Notes: generated by a model from the sequence alone, not told the origin. Positions 32,094-44,033 are shown, counted from the stretch's first letter. The stretch: 64,000 nt of DNA from Anthostomella pinea (GCA_963556695.1 CAUWAG010000010.1:4836001-4900000); one strand, 5' to 3'. Numbers and translations: made by a program.

Positions 32094-33745
32094 CTATCGA
32101 CTTCTCTTGACCGCTGTGTTCTCCTCTTCTCCTGAACCGGCACTTTGGTCTGGGATAGAGTCATAGCTACCTGTCTGGCTTTCTGTATCGCTATTACTCT
32201 TGATGCTTTCAAATTGTCCGTTTTGAATGCTGTTTTCAGGTACTGGCGTCATTAAAGTGACGACGGAGGGGCTGCGAGCTACGCCGTTGTGGTAGCGGTT
32301 ATGATCTTCAGCCTGCCCGCCTTGGGCGGCAAGGGTCTGGGTGGCATAGTTGCAAAGGAAACCAAGAAATAGCTGCATTATGGTCATACTGTTCTCTGTT
32401 TTATGTATAGCTTCAACCAAATTGCATAATTCAAGGATATGTCCAGCAGAAAAGCCACAAGTGTTACAACTTGCCGCAAATGGTTCTGGGACTGCAACAG
32501 TAGGAGAGGCAAGTTCTCTTGAGCCCGGTACTTTGTGACCAGGCCTGCCACTACTTCGAGTACTCGCATGAAGGTTCTCTTATTGTCGATTTTGGCTTTG
32601 AACTTCACATGGCTGAACTCGCTTGGTGTCTGCTACACCCTTCGAGATAGGCGTTCTCTGCTTGGTTCGTTCATGGAGGGATCGTCGACTGGCTCGTCGC
32701 TTCTCTATCGATAGGTTTACGGGCGGACTTTCTGCACGCCGCTTTCGAGCACCGGATGACCGCTTGGTTTGGCTGGGGCCATGATGAGGAATCGACCCGC
32801 CCAGCTTGCCAGCTGGCATTCGAGAAGGCAGCAAGCACAAGCTTCTTGTCGGTGTTGCCCTTTCTGTAATAGGGGAGGGAACCGTTGGTAGATCCACAGA
32901 TGATTCAGCCCAAGGGTGAGTTTTGGGACCTTCAATGTATTCTTTTGTCTGACCAGGGTTCAAGGCAAGGTTATTAGAGGACCTATCCAGATCAGATTCT
33001 AGACGGTTGTCACGAGAACTTTTGCGCGGTCGGGAAATGTCGTCAAAAACATGCTCGGAAGCATTGGCGTTCGGCATTAGAGCACAACTACTAGGGTCGG
33101 CAGCCAAGGGTTTTTGGCACAGTCGAGGAGATGGACCTTCGGAGAAAGAGGTGACCGGTGTATCTGCAGTTAGGTTGGCCGCTAGAGAACAGGCTTCAGC
33201 ATCTTCGTCATCGTTTATGCAGTTCAGGCTCGACGCAGGTGTGGCTTGGGACCAGGTAAAGTCGTCGGGGTTGGAACTGCTATAATTCTGGTTATAGTCT
33301 TTAATACCTGCTACGGGGTGACAAGATCAGTTTAAGCTTTCTCGTAATAAGTATATTACCTACACATATCCATAGTGTTATTAATATCATGGCAGGCTGA
33401 TAGTTGTTCCGTAAAAGCAGTGGCTTGGCAAAGGCTGATGGTAATGTCGTCCAAGTCCGCACCGCCAGCATTTCCAAGGAATGCGCTGTGTTGGCTTAAA
33501 ATGCTTGCCGGGTCGTCATTAGATAGTTTCCCATGACTGAAAGCTCCAGTGTCCTGTTCCAAAAGGGTTTGAACAGTGAAATCTCCCCCAAGGGACCGCT
33601 GGACACTCTGGGTCTGATGCCGGTTGAGTGCCTCATTGTCGACTGGAGGGACAAGATTGCTGTGGATTGAAGGCATCTGGAGGAAGTTCATATACTTCTG
33701 AGGGTTCGTTGTTGATGTAGGAGCAGCAGTTGTTCGAATCGGAAG
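32094..33745 (-). pseudogene. Regulator-like protein, 5' end lost to Gypsy
   Basis: Two exons read on the minus strand. The first runs to 33364, then a 56-bp intron (33308-33363, GTAGGT to CAG) keeps the frame, and the second runs 33307 to 32094 with one TAA at 32580 that could come from CAA. The composition is Ser/Thr/Asn rich with a basic stretch (KRSSGARKRRAESPPV, IEKRRASRRSLHERTKQR), then a more ordered C-terminal part AASCNTCGFSAGHILELCNL and TIMQLFLGFLCNYATQTLAA. This architecture resembles fungal transcription regulators, but no DNA-binding domain is left. Upstream of about 33745 the sequence switches to Gypsy pol, so the true N-terminus is missing. Function not assignable. Confidence 0.45.
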
Positions 33746-33845
33746 TCCGTATATCGGGAAGAATTTTGGATGCTGTCCTTCCTGTATTGGTATGCTGTGA
33801 TCCCATCTGCTGTGCTCTGGTAGACCTGTTTCTGTGTTGTGTTTT
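33746..33845 (-). mobile_element. Gypsy pol fragment left of the Copia insertion
   Basis: Minus-strand translation gives TGLPEHSRWDHSIPIQEG and FFPIYGL, the linker that precedes reverse transcriptase in Ty3/Gypsy polyproteins. It continues, across the Copia element, the Gypsy gag-protease region at 39319-42843. The rest of pol is absent: the sequence changes abruptly to the regulator-like gene near 33745. Confidence 0.7.
33841..33845. repeat. Copia target duplication, left
   Basis: GTTTT directly precedes the 5' LTR and recurs at 39314-39318 after the 3' LTR. Confidence 0.85.
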
Positions 33846-34059
33846 TGTTGGATATCATACCAGGCTGAGGCTTTTGGGGCTGAATGCGCTAATGGGTTTA
33901 GCCTCAGGGCAGTCAGCCCACCCTCAGGCCACCAGGATCCTGGCGCCATTATCGTATGATTATCTGGTCACCCTGATGGCACACCTGTATATATGGGGGC
34001 TTCTCCTTCAGAGATCTTCTTCTCTTTCCTTTCAATACAGAACGGTTTGAAATCTCACA
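33846..34059 (+). repeat. Copia 5' LTR
   Basis: 214 bp, from TGTTGGATATC to GAAATCTCACA. It carries five T residues where the 3' LTR has C. Confidence 0.93.
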
Positions 34060-34257
34060 TGGTAGCATCTCACTTTCGATCACGACCTTTGCAGATCTTC
34101 TGCTGCTGATCATCTCTCTCTTCACTGCTTCACGAGGATTAGCTACCCTCATTGTCGCAGTCCCCTACCGTTCTCCGAATACGAATCTGTTCTTTATAAC
34201 AGAGGCTCCCTGACGTCGGAAGCCACCTATCACGTACCGTATCCCCTTATCACCATC

Positions 34258-37200
34258 ATGTCTGACTCGAACGAGCACTCCTCCAAGGTGATTATCAGGC
34301 TTCTGGACTCTCAGAAGCTTGTTGGCCACGAAAATTGGGAGAATTGGGCTAAAAACATGGAGCAACTGCTGACCGCAGTTAACCTCTGGCCTCTCATCCA
34401 AGAGGCCATCGAGAAGGACGATGAGGTCCCTTATTCGCTCAAGACCTCTGCTATCGACGTAGATGGTCATTCGAGCAAGGCTTCTTCGAAGGTCAAAGAT
34501 GAGACTAAAAAGGAGCCTACCAGCGAGACGTTTTCAAGCTCGCAAAAGGCGATTGTATATCTCTTGATCACGCAAAATATTAAGCCAGAAGCATGTTATC
34601 GCATTGCCGGCTTGCGTGATCCTGGGATGATCTGGATCGCCCTTCGTCGTGCCTTTTCTGGTATGACAATCGACCAGGTATCGTCGGTCCTAGACGATCT
34701 ATCTGCGATTCGATACTCCGATCATGGAGAAGACTTTGTGGCGCGCTACTGCCTTCTGATGGATCGTATGGAGCGCCAGAAGATCGATTACTCTGCGATG
34801 AGTCGGATTTGTAACTTCCGAGCCGCAATCAGGGTTTCTTTTCCAACCCTCCACCGCGAAATCTCACGGGATTATAACCGTGGGATCTACTCGACGACAG
34901 AGAACCTCATCTATCAGCTTCAGGAGGAGATATACATCCGCAAATCGCAGGATGAGACTTTTGCGACCCATATGGGCCGATCTCCTGCCCCTCCTGCCAC
35001 TCCTACTGGCGCCAACAAAGACAACAAGCAGCGAAAGAAGAACAGGGGCAAAGGAGGCTCCGGAGGCGCTCGGGGACCTGATCAGAAGGATCCTAGCGCC
35101 TCAAACACTACAGTTGTGTGGTGCTTTGAGTGTGGAGAGCTCAACAAGAAGAAAGGGCACGATGGCTGCAACCAACGCATCTTGAAGCAGGTGTTGCAAG
35201 CTGCTTCAAAGGGAGCTGCGAACGGCTCTTCTAGAGGATCATCTGGTGCTGGCGGTACTATTCCCGCTATTCACTGGTGCCGTGAGACTTCTGCGGCTGC
35301 AGGAGACCATGGTGTCGCTCCTGCGAGAACTACGAGCGACGTCACGGTACAGGAAGCATATTTTAACGTTCCTTGCGGCGCCAATCAGGTGGATATTGAC
35401 CTCAGTGTCCCCTTTCAACCTGAAGCTCACGCTCACGCCATCTCTGCCGCCTCTGATCGATGGCTATTCAATTCTGGATCCACGGTTCCTATTTGCAACC
35501 ACAAGAAGTGGTTCATTCGTCTCCGAATAGACCCTGACCTTCTTCCAATCGCTACAGGTGGTGGCCCTGTTCAACCACTTGGTGTTGGCGACGTGGAGAT
35601 CGATTTCGTCACTTCAGAAGGCAGAAGAGTTACTCGATTGATCACTGAAGTGCTCTACGTGCCCTCCTTCCAGATCAACCTCCTCTCTGGCGATCAGTTA
35701 TATCGTCAGTGTTGGTATTTGATAATTCGGGATCTATTTGACTCTGCTGGCACCTGGGTGACATCCCTTCACAGCGGCATGTATGTGAAGGTAATCACTT
35801 CACCGCTACAGAAGGAGTCTTACGACATCATACACGCTCCACAGGCATTTGTCAACCTGTTCTCAGCTGAAGGAGAGGAAGAAAGTGATCCTAGTGCCCA
35901 ATTGAGGGCCAAAAGGGAGGCTATGAGGCTCCTTCACCTCTGGCACACGAAGTTGGGCCACCGATTGATTGGCGATATCGTCAAAACGGCCAAAATTGTC
36001 AAAGGCATCGATCTACCGCCAAATACGCTCGAATTGGCAAAGGAATTCACCTGCTTGAACTGTCTGGAGACGAATCTCCGTCGAATAGTCTCCTGAATCG
36101 AGCAGGAACACCCTGATCAGGCCCTTGACGTGGTTCACACTGATACCGCGCACCATTCGGCTGAAGGATACGATGGTTCTAAACGAGCTACAATGCTAGT
36201 CGATGGCAAGTCACGAAAACGTGAATATCATCCTCACGCGCGAAAGGGCGAGGCTTCGAACATCTGCATCTGTTATTGCAAGCGGATGAAGCTCCAGTAC
36301 GGCCGCTACCCTCGCTGTTTTCGCTTGGATAACGGCACGGAATACGCCAATTTCGTCAAATGGGGCCGATCTGAAGGCATCAAGTTCGAACTGAGCGCTC
36401 CATACACTCCTGAGCAAAATGGGATGGCAGAGCGCTCTCTCGGCGTGATTCATTCGTTTGTTCAAAGTGTTATCGAGCAAATGAAGCTGCCAGAGTCTCT
36501 CTGGCCGATTATTGGCCCTGCGGTGTGTGATTGGCTCAATGTGAGCTACACCTCCTTCCTCTAGAAGGATAACAGGACCCCAGATGAGGTCTTCTTCGAC
36601 GATTTGACTCCTGGCAAGGATAACAAGCCTGATTTGAGGGATCTCCTGCCAATCGGGCAGGCTGCCGTGGTCCATCTGCCACGCCAGCGCCGCGTTCAGG
36701 GCAACAAGACAGCTCCTCATGCGAGAAAAGGGCGAATTCTTCGCTCAATGGGCTCTAATCAGTATCAGGTTTACTTGCCTGAATCACAGACGGTCATCAC
36801 TAGTGCACATCTTGAAATTCTAGATGGGTACATCGCTTCTGGGGAATCAATCCACATCTTCCCAGACTTCCAAGGTACACTTAATGATTATGAGCGAACT
36901 ATCCATAAGGAAGACAATCTGAAGAAGCCATCTTTTTCAGAGGGCGCTGACGATCTTCAGCATATATCGGATGAGTCAGATAAAGAAGATTGGGGTTGGA
37001 TAAATGTCCCTAAGCCCGTCATCACTTTAGGCACTCCGGTCATCTCACTGGTCGCATCCGATGATGGCGGCGGCAACCCTCAATCGACACTCAGCAATTC
37101 TGAGCCCGATATTGGCCCAATTGTCACGCCGATTAGATCATTGGAATCGCCTCAGCGGAATCTATCTCATAGGCCGACTCCAGTACCGCAATCACAAGCT

Positions 37201-39006
37201 GGGATCAATCCTGGCAACGTGTTATCCGGAGGGCGCACCCGCGGGTCGTAGAACCACTACGTTTCTGAGATCACAACTCCCGGGATCTCTCCACATGCTA
37301 CAATTCAGGCTTCCTATGCTAATTGGCCTTCTGCTGACCCTGATTAAGCGCTTCCTGAAACGGATGAACCTTCCAACTATCGGGAGGCGATGGCGTCAGT
37401 TAAAGCACCTCAATGGTTAGAAGGTACTCATCTCGAGATACGCGCGTTACTGCGTAACAAGACCTTTTCGGCACTCTGGAGGTCAGAAATGCCTCGAAAT
37501 CACAAGCCTTTGACCTCTCGTCACGTTTATAAGCACAAGAAGGACCCGATTACTGGTGAAACAGCTTGACACAAGGATCGGATCACTGCTCGTGGGTTTA
37601 TGCAGCGCCATGGTCTCGATTACTTCGAGACTCAAGCTTCTGGCGCGCGCACAACCACCTGGAGACTGTTGTTGGCTCTCTCAGCCATTCTGGATTGGGA
37701 GATCGACCAAATGGACGCCGTTTCGGCCTTCCTGATGGGAGAATTAGATGAGGAGATCTATATGGAGACCCCTGACGGCCTGGATGACTTCTTTGAGATG
37801 TATCCAGAAGAGAACACCATTAGTTAGCAACGAGGGATGATCCTCAAGCTCGAGAAGCCCCTGTATGGCCTCAAGCAGAGCCCTCGTCAGTGGCAGAAGC
37901 GCCTTCGCGGTGTGCTTCAGACACTTGGCTTTGAGCCTCTGATCTCTGATAACGCCGTCTACTACTCCAAGAAGCGTGGCATTTTTGTGATTAGCTACGT
38001 GGATGACTTCCTTATCCTGGGTGCCGATCGCTCTAAGGTTGATTTGTTCAAGCAGGATCTTTCTGTTGCCTTCGAAATGAAGGATTTGGGCGCTGCCCAG
38101 CACTTTCTCGGCGTTAAAATCGTCAGGGATCGTACGAAAAGCACTCTGTGGCTGTCACAGAGCACGTACATTCAACGCACTGCTGAAACCTTCGATCAGG
38201 CTCGAACTGGGCGTGTGAACATACCCATCTCGCCTCAAACGGTTGAGAAGATGGACCAGGATGACACCGAGGATGGCGGTTCGCCCGAGGTAACTCACAA
38301 GTACCAATCCTTAATTGGCTCTGAGAATTTCCCTGCATGCTACACCCGTCTTGACATCTCCTACTCGATGGGGGTACTTTCGCGATACCTCCATCGCCCC
38401 AGAACTGCACAACTTGCTGCGGCTCAGGGGCTCCTTCGATACCTCTGGAACACGAAGGACCTGGGCATTCGTTTTGGAGGCCCTGAATTTGCCAAAATGA
38501 CCTCTGACGAGGTCACTGGCATCGTCCCATCCCTTCTACTTAGTTATTGTGATGCTAGCTACACTGGCAGCATCAAGGATGGTGCCAAATCAACCTCTGG
38601 CTACCTATTCACCTTTGCTGGAGGCGCTATCTCGTGGTCCTCGAAGCTACAGACTGTTGTGGCACAATCTACTGTTGAATCAGAGTATTATGCCATCAGT
38701 GAAGCCGTGAAGGAGGCTGCCTGGCTACGAGAGCTAATGAACGAGCTTGGATACACCCTGGACACCCTCCTATTGCACTCTGACAGTGCTGGAGCCATTC
38801 ATCTGGCTCAGAACACCGAATTCCATCGCCGAACGAAGCACATTCGAGTGCGAGAGCATTACATTCGCCAGGAAATTCAGGCTAAGCATATCTCGCTGCA
38901 GTTCCTTGGTACTGACGAGATGCCAGCTGATGGCCTTACCAAGGCCATGCCAAAGGCGAAGTTTGGCTCGTTCTTACAGCTGTTAGGACTCGTTGAAGTC
39001 AAATAG
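34258..39006 (+). pseudogene. Copia gag-pol polyprotein with six nonsense codons
   Basis: A single frame runs from ATG 34258 to the stop at 39004. Gag is at the N-terminus with a C-X2-C knuckle-like WCFECGELNKKKGHDGC. The protease reads WLFNSGST where the family has DSG, so the catalytic Asp is Asn (codon 35470). The integrase zinc site is LWHTKLGHRL plus CLNC, and the core has HTDT, FRLDNGTEY and PEQNGMAER. The reverse transcriptase has PLYGLKQSPRQW and SYVDDFLIL. RNase H has YCDASYTGS and VESEYYAISEA. Stops are at 36094, 36562, 37249, 37345, 37567 and 37825, all of TGA, TAG or TAA type derivable from CGA, CAG or CAA. The element is therefore inactive but recent-looking. Confidence 0.93.
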
Positions 39007-39099
39007 GGGGTTCAGGAGTGCTGTAGTACTCTAAGATCTAGGTTTTATGAACTGTTAGTTATAGTTGTGTGGTGGTGATGCCTTCAGTTTGAGAGGGCG

Positions 39100-39313
39100 T
39101 GTCGGATATCATACCAGGCTGAGGCTTTCGGGGCTGAATGCGCTAATGGGTTTAGCCTCAGGGCAGTCAGCCCACCCTCAGGCCACCAGGATCCTGGCGC
39201 CATTATCGTATGATTATCTGGTCACCCTGATGGCACACCTGTACATATGGGGGCTTCTCCCCCAGAGATCTTCTTCTCTTTCCTTTCAATACAGAACGGT
39301 TTGAAATCTCACA
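39100..39313 (+). repeat. Copia 3' LTR
   Basis: 214 bp, from TGTCGGATATC to GAAATCTCACA. It is followed by the GTTTT target duplication at 39314-39318. Confidence 0.93.
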
Positions 39314-39318
39314 GTTTT

Positions 39319-42270
39319 CCACTGAACAGGGCGCCGTACTGCTGGTACTCCTCTGATACGCGAGCTTCGTGTATCAGCTTGGACTCCTTGGTCACCACAA
39401 AGATCCTAAGTGTCTTTTCAGGCTTGCTTGCGGGCTTTTCTTCTAAGCGCTGCGCAGAGGCTAAGTCTCTTCCTGGTGTATCCCACTGGAGATAGCCGGA
39501 TCTCCAATTGACTCTGGGATTGCTCACCCGCAACCAGGGTATCCCCAAAATAATCTCGTGTCCTGAGATATCCGCGATATCGAGCGTAAGTTCCTCGGCG
39601 TGTCCTTGGATATTGAGTGAGAGTGCTGCAGTTTCTCTCCCGATGTTTCCTTGTTCGTACGTTGCTAAATTTCCATTAACGGTCCTGAGTCGGTATGGGG
39701 CGTCTTTCTGTTTCCATGGTATTTGGAGCTTGTTGACGATTCGTGGTGAGATGTAATTCCCTTGTGCTCCTGTATCGATCATTGCCTGGATCTTGTATCC
39801 GTTATATATGAGTTTGATGATGATGTGTTCGTATAGTCCTGTATTGATTTCGTACAGGGACTTGTCGTTCAGGTCCAGCGGTTGTCCCGTTACTGCTGGC
39901 CTCTTCCATTTTTTGAATGGGCTCATACTTGTTGAGTCTTGGAACTGACTTGCGTGTTGTCATCTGGTTGTGCTCGTCATCCTCTAGGCGCTGGTATTGC
40001 TCGCCTGGCCTTCTTGTTTGCCTGGTCGTTTCCTCCGCTGGGGAGTAGGAATCTGGTTTGCTTCCCTTGGTAGGCTTGCTTGATTTCCCTCCATGCCTTG
40101 GCTTTCCTTGTGGCATGGACGAGACATTCGTCTTTCAGGCATTGGCTCCACTCTTGGTCTTGCAGACATTCCCTGGGGTATGCCAGGTCGGGTCGTAAGA
40201 TAGCGTAGGTTTCCCTAGGCGTGGTAACGACTCTTTGAGTCTCATGCTCCAGGTATAGTCTGGTGATAGAGTGTTGTCCATTCCTCATAGGAAACCACTG
40301 GTGGTGTAGTTTCTCCCCTAGGTGTAATCCACAGTCGTGGAAGATGCAGGAGACCCAGGACAACTCTTCGTGTCCTAGTCCCTCTGGAATTAGGCAGGTG
40401 TCTTCCTCTCGTGTGTCAACCTTTGGTGGTTTGTTCATGTGGGTTTGGATGAAGTCGATTGCTTCTTCCTCTTCTTCCATCCTTTGTCCCGGGATGGCGA
40501 TCCATCCGTCGGTCTGGAGTTCCTTCTTCCCTTGGAGCTCCTTGCTTTGTTCTTGAGCTGTCATCTGTTTGAACAGTTCAAGGTTGAGCTCTTGGAAGTG
40601 TTGTGCATCGAACTCCTGTGTAGTAGCACTGTTTGTGCTGGCTGTGGTTATAACGTGAACCTCTGACCGTTGCTTGTCTAGCGTTACAATTCGAATGTCA
40701 TCCTGGAATCGGTGACAGTTTTCCGGGGTGGTTTCGGGAAACTCTGGTCGCCCATTGTCGTCAAATGTCATGGCGCCTTCGTCTTATTCTTCGTCGTCGC
40801 TGTCTGCCCATCCCCCCGGGTGTAATTTACATACTACACTGGTGTAGCAGTAGCATCCCTTGCAGATTGCTTCCTGAGATTTGGTTGAGTGAGGGTGCGT
40901 AGGGTATGCTTTCCCCGTTTGGTCATGATAGCATTCGCACTCCTCTTCTAGGATGCGAGGTTCCTGGAAAGTGCTGGCCTTGGTTATCATATTGACCTCT
41001 CGCTCCTTGCAGTATCCTGAGCGTGCCGTAGTGGCTGTTTGTCATTGGGGTTCTGGTACCCTTCGCCACTGGTTGTTGTTCTTCTGTGGGGAGCGGCATT
41101 CCTTCTTGTAGTGGCCGTTCCTTCCACAGTTATAGCACTTGACGTCTTTCTTGTCATGTTTGGTTGCGTCAAGGTCCATGGGTCCTGAATGGTAACCCGT
41201 AGCGGTGCTGGGTGCCTTGGGGGCGTAGCCTCGGTTGTCGTACCGTCGTTTCCCCATGTTTAGCTTGGTGAAGGTCCTAGTTCCTGAGCCTTGTCGTTCT
41301 GCCCGCCGCTTGTAGAGCCTATTATCAATCTTAACTACCTGTGTAATATACTTGTCTAGTTTATCGGGTCGCTTGGTCTTGGACACTTCGTCCTTGATAT
41401 CTTCTCTGAGTCCGGTGTAGAACTGTGCTATGAGAGCATCTTTGTCGGCCCAGTCGGTTCGAGACGTAATTTGCTTGAATTCTGCTGCGTACTGTCACGA
41501 AGCGTAAATAGGATGAGGACATAAAAGTCCTGATTGCACTACCTACGTGTAAGAATCTCTTGGTGGGGAGGGAAAGAAGGATCTGACCCGCCAGCCAATT
41601 CTGGTGGGATTAATGATCCTTCCATCCGCCCCACTATTACCTAGCCTAGTACAGTTGTGGCCACACGTCTTGTGCGCCAGGTCATGTGATGCTGCGCACA
41701 GGCCACCCTGATGGGTTGACAGACTTCCAGAAGGTCAGACCGTCACACGTACTTGGATGCTGATCCTTGCTGTCGCAGCGTCATAAGTCGTCGTTCCGCT
41801 GATCTGGCCTCATCAGGGTTTCCGAATATTGCCCTGAGTTTTCCTTCGAAATGGCGGTAGCTTTGGAAGACCTTGTTGGTTTCGTCTTCCCTCTCGTCCT
41901 CATCCTTGTCGAGGTAGTTCCTCATGGTTGGTTCGAACCACTCGAGGGCGTTGCCCTTGAGGAATCCTGCCACGCAGAGCACCTTGTCTGGCTCCGTATT
42001 GATCTGGCGTACATAGAACCTGAGGTAGGCTTTGGCCTGGGTAAGGAAGCCTTGAACGTTGCCATCCTTCCCATTGTAAGAAGCTGGAGGGGGTAACTTG
42101 TACCCACTGTTCCCAGTTACTGGGGTTGCCAGGACTTGTGCTTCCAGCTGCTGGTTGTTGACCTCGAGTTGTTGGATTCTGGTCTGGAGTTGTTGTACCA
42201 TGCGGACCATGTCTTGGGGCGTTGTGGTCGGCCCATTTACCGTGCTTCCTGCGGGGATTTGAGGTGCCAT
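39319..42270 (-). pseudogene. Gypsy gag-protease polyprotein
   Basis: Gag begins MAPQIPAGSTVNG with a coiled-coil-prone stretch (MVQQLQTRIQQLEVNNQQLE) and the capsid-like LPPPASYNGKDGNVQGFLTQ and RLMTLRQQGSASKYV. A solo LTR interrupts after that; removing 260 bp restores the frame. Then KCYNCGRNGHYKKEC is a perfect CCHC knuckle. The long spacer frame 40771-39977 follows after stops at about 41042 and 40784. The protease (39926 on) has MIDTGAQGNYISPRIV and HEIILGIPWLR, so the catalytic Asp is kept. The frame changes between spacer and protease near 39950, which might be a programmed or mutational shift. Confidence 0.85.
41493..41747. mobile_element. Solo LTR inside Gypsy gag
   Basis: A 255-bp insertion starts TGTCACGAAGC and ends GACCGTCACA. 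It is flanked by CGTAC at 41488-41492 and 41748-41752. Removing it with one duplication (260 bp) brings the two gag pieces back into one frame. The TG/CA ends and 5-bp duplication identify it as a solo LTR of another Ty3/Gypsy-like family. Confidence 0.88.
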
Positions 42271-42330
42271 TGTCGAGTTGATATTGCCCAGCAGTCGTTA
42301 TAAGTACTAACTGAACAAGAGTGATCAAAA

Positions 42331-42843
42331 TGTGACGAGCCGTCTAACCTATAAGGCTAAATGGTTCTATAGGGTTTATATTCTGAGGTAAGTTAATACA
42401 AAAGACGATAGAGGCTTCTGTCAACTAGAAGAAACTCAGATGCTGGGGCTTGGTCTGAACTGGGTTCACTGAATAGTCGAGTCGTCAGGAGGTTTCTCCC
42501 ACCTTAGTGTTGGCTAAGATGCTTAGATTGATCACTGAGGTAGAGACTGTCTATCTGTACTAGCTAGGAAATGTCCATCCTTATATATCCAATCTCTCCC
42601 TCACTGATGGGGTCCTGCTTACTGCTGCTCACTGCGAGCAGGAGTGAGCAACCCCCTTTGCTCACCGTTGCTCACTGCGAGCAGGCGTGAGCAAAACCAT
42701 GTCACGTGATCCCTATTCCCTAGATCACGTGACCGGGCGCCTTCAGTCTGTTCCGGGTTGCGTTCTTGTTCTAATTGGCCTCCTCGTAGGCCGCCTTTCC
42801 CTCAGGCCTGCCAACAGGCCTGTGGTGTTGTTGGTTCGTAACA
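42331..42843 (-). repeat. Gypsy 5' LTR with promoter-like elements
   Basis: On the minus strand it starts TGTTACGAACC and ends GGCTCGTCACA, 513 bp. It contains ATATATAAGG (about 42577-42587) as a TATA-like box. Two 25-bp near-identical hairpins TGCTCAC...GTGAGCA lie at 42626-42650 and 42669-42693. An inverted repeat GTCACGTGATC/GATCACGTGAC lies at 42701-42733, giving two CACGTG E-boxes. No second copy is left in the window, so the outer boundaries rest on the TG/CA rule and on the switch to LINE sequence at 42844. Confidence 0.6.
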
Positions 42844-42928
42844 AATGGCTAATTCTGTGGGGCCTGCACTCTTTTATCCTCCTGCCGTATTCACAGAATA
42901 GACGACCAGATGCCTGTGTTGATGTTTT

Positions 42929-43123
42929 TGTTGGATTCTGGGCTACGTTAGCCCATCCATAGTCATCCTTCAGGATCACCATCCCCATCTGTGACTCTGT
43001 CACATACGTGGCCACATAAGGCCACGTATCCTTTCCTTTAGTATCTTGGATATATAGGGCCACTCTGGCCGCTCCAGAGTAGCTGGAATTCCTCTCCTTA
43101 ATAGAACACTTTGAAATCTCACA
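42929..43123 (+). mobile_element. Solo LTR of a Copia-related family
   Basis: 195 bp, starting TGTTGGATTC and ending TTTGAAATCTCACA. Its last 14 bases equal the end of the full Copia LTR and the start is similar, with a diverged middle. The flanks are GTTTT on the left and GCTTG on the right, so there is no matching target duplication. The flanking LINE sequences are not contiguous in the intact copy. Confidence 0.8.
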
Positions 43124-43181
43124 GCTTGTCCCTTGGGTGTAAGGTAAATCCAGAGGGGCACTGCGTCACCTCTCTAAGCTC

Positions 43182-44033
43182 TTAGGGGTGGAGCTTAAGT
43201 ATTCTATTCAGTGTAGACTTTACCCCATAGGGCTCTAAGTGGCTATTATCCATGCGGATAGAGACCCAGAGATCCTCCTGCTTCTTCTTCTTCAGTTGGT
43301 TAGTACCAGTGAAGGCGCCAGGCTGTGCTCTCTTCATGGTAGTATTGACTGTTAGTGGATGCTGTCGGTGGCTAGAAGAGACGGCTTGGGCAAAAGTCAT
43401 GGTGGGCTTCCCAGTCCCCCTAGAAGTGGCCTTCCTTATGGTCGAATCTTGGGTTTCCAGCCACTCGCTCAGGCATTTAGAGAAGAAGGCGCCGAACTCC
43501 TTGGCATGTGAGTATAATTCAGTTCCGGCTTTTTTGAGTGTCTTATCAACTGCTATAATACACTCCTGAACCATTGTCATCTTGGCTTCATAAAGGTGCC
43601 CGTCTTTAGCCAGTATCTTGGTAACTTGGTCCTGGCACTCTGAGGAAGAGGCTTTACTCCCTGCATTGCATTCAATGGCTAGGTCTGTAGAGATTTCGCT
43701 TAATCGAGGTCGTTTCATATTAGTAGTGCTGCTGTTATTAATATTTTGGGATTTTCCTTTCAGAGGGGAAATAATGATGAAGTCAGCCTCAGAGACCTGT
43801 GACGGGCTGCTGCTAATGTCGTCAAGCAGCGCCTGGCAGAGCCTGCTCGGAGTTGCCGGACTGTATGTCTTTTTAGGGGCCGGGGATTTGAGCACGCCGC
43901 TAGTGGTCGTCCTCGGGACGGCCACGGGCGTTTTTGGGGGCCCGTCATAGAAGGGTGCCATCCGGCTTGTGAGAAAAATTCTGTTCCGCCTTGGCAAAGA
44001 TAGTCGGTTACTGGGACAAGTGCCTGCTTTAGC
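43182..44033 (-). pseudogene. LINE ORF1, N-terminal part, second copy
   Basis: The frame encodes MAPFYDGPPKTPVAVPRTT, QVSEADFIIISPLKGKSQ and DLWVSIRMDNSHLEPYGVKS, closely matching ORF1 of the first copy. It retains CAG where the first copy has a stop, and ends at the deletion next to the LTR. It runs open into upstream host-like sequence (VHPLIKAADPPSQSM), so the 5' flank may also be an interrupted host frame. Confidence 0.8.

Larger units (their letters stand above)
33846..39313 (+). mobile_element. Ty1/Copia retrotransposon, full length
   Basis: The 5,468-bp element has two 214-bp LTRs (33846-34059 and 39100-39313), both starting TGT and ending ACA, and a 5-bp duplication GTTTT. After the 5' LTR, TGGTAGC at 34060 is a plausible primer binding site for the 3' end of an initiator-Met-type tRNA. 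Before the 3' LTR, TTTGAGAGGG is a polypurine-type tract. One long gag-pol frame lies between. The LTRs differ at five positions by my alignment, all T in the 5' copy and C in the 3' copy. It is inserted in a Ty3/Gypsy remnant. Confidence 0.95.
39319..42843 (-). mobile_element. Ty3/Gypsy retrotransposon remnant (LTR, gag, protease)
   Basis: Read on the minus strand: LTR at 42843-42331, gag from 42270, zinc knuckle, and retropepsin ending at the Copia insertion. RT, integrase and 3' LTR are missing except for a 100-bp pol piece beyond the Copia element. A separate solo LTR sits inside gag. The 5' LTR directly abuts LINE sequence at 42844, so the element probably entered the second LINE copy. 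Confidence 0.85.

Noticed and set aside
33846..33949. Copia element inserted into the regulator-like gene
   Set aside because: The minus-strand frame is open from the LTR into the gene, but the first 100 bp beyond the LTR encode a Gypsy pol linker (LPEHSRWDH), so the Copia target was the Gypsy element.
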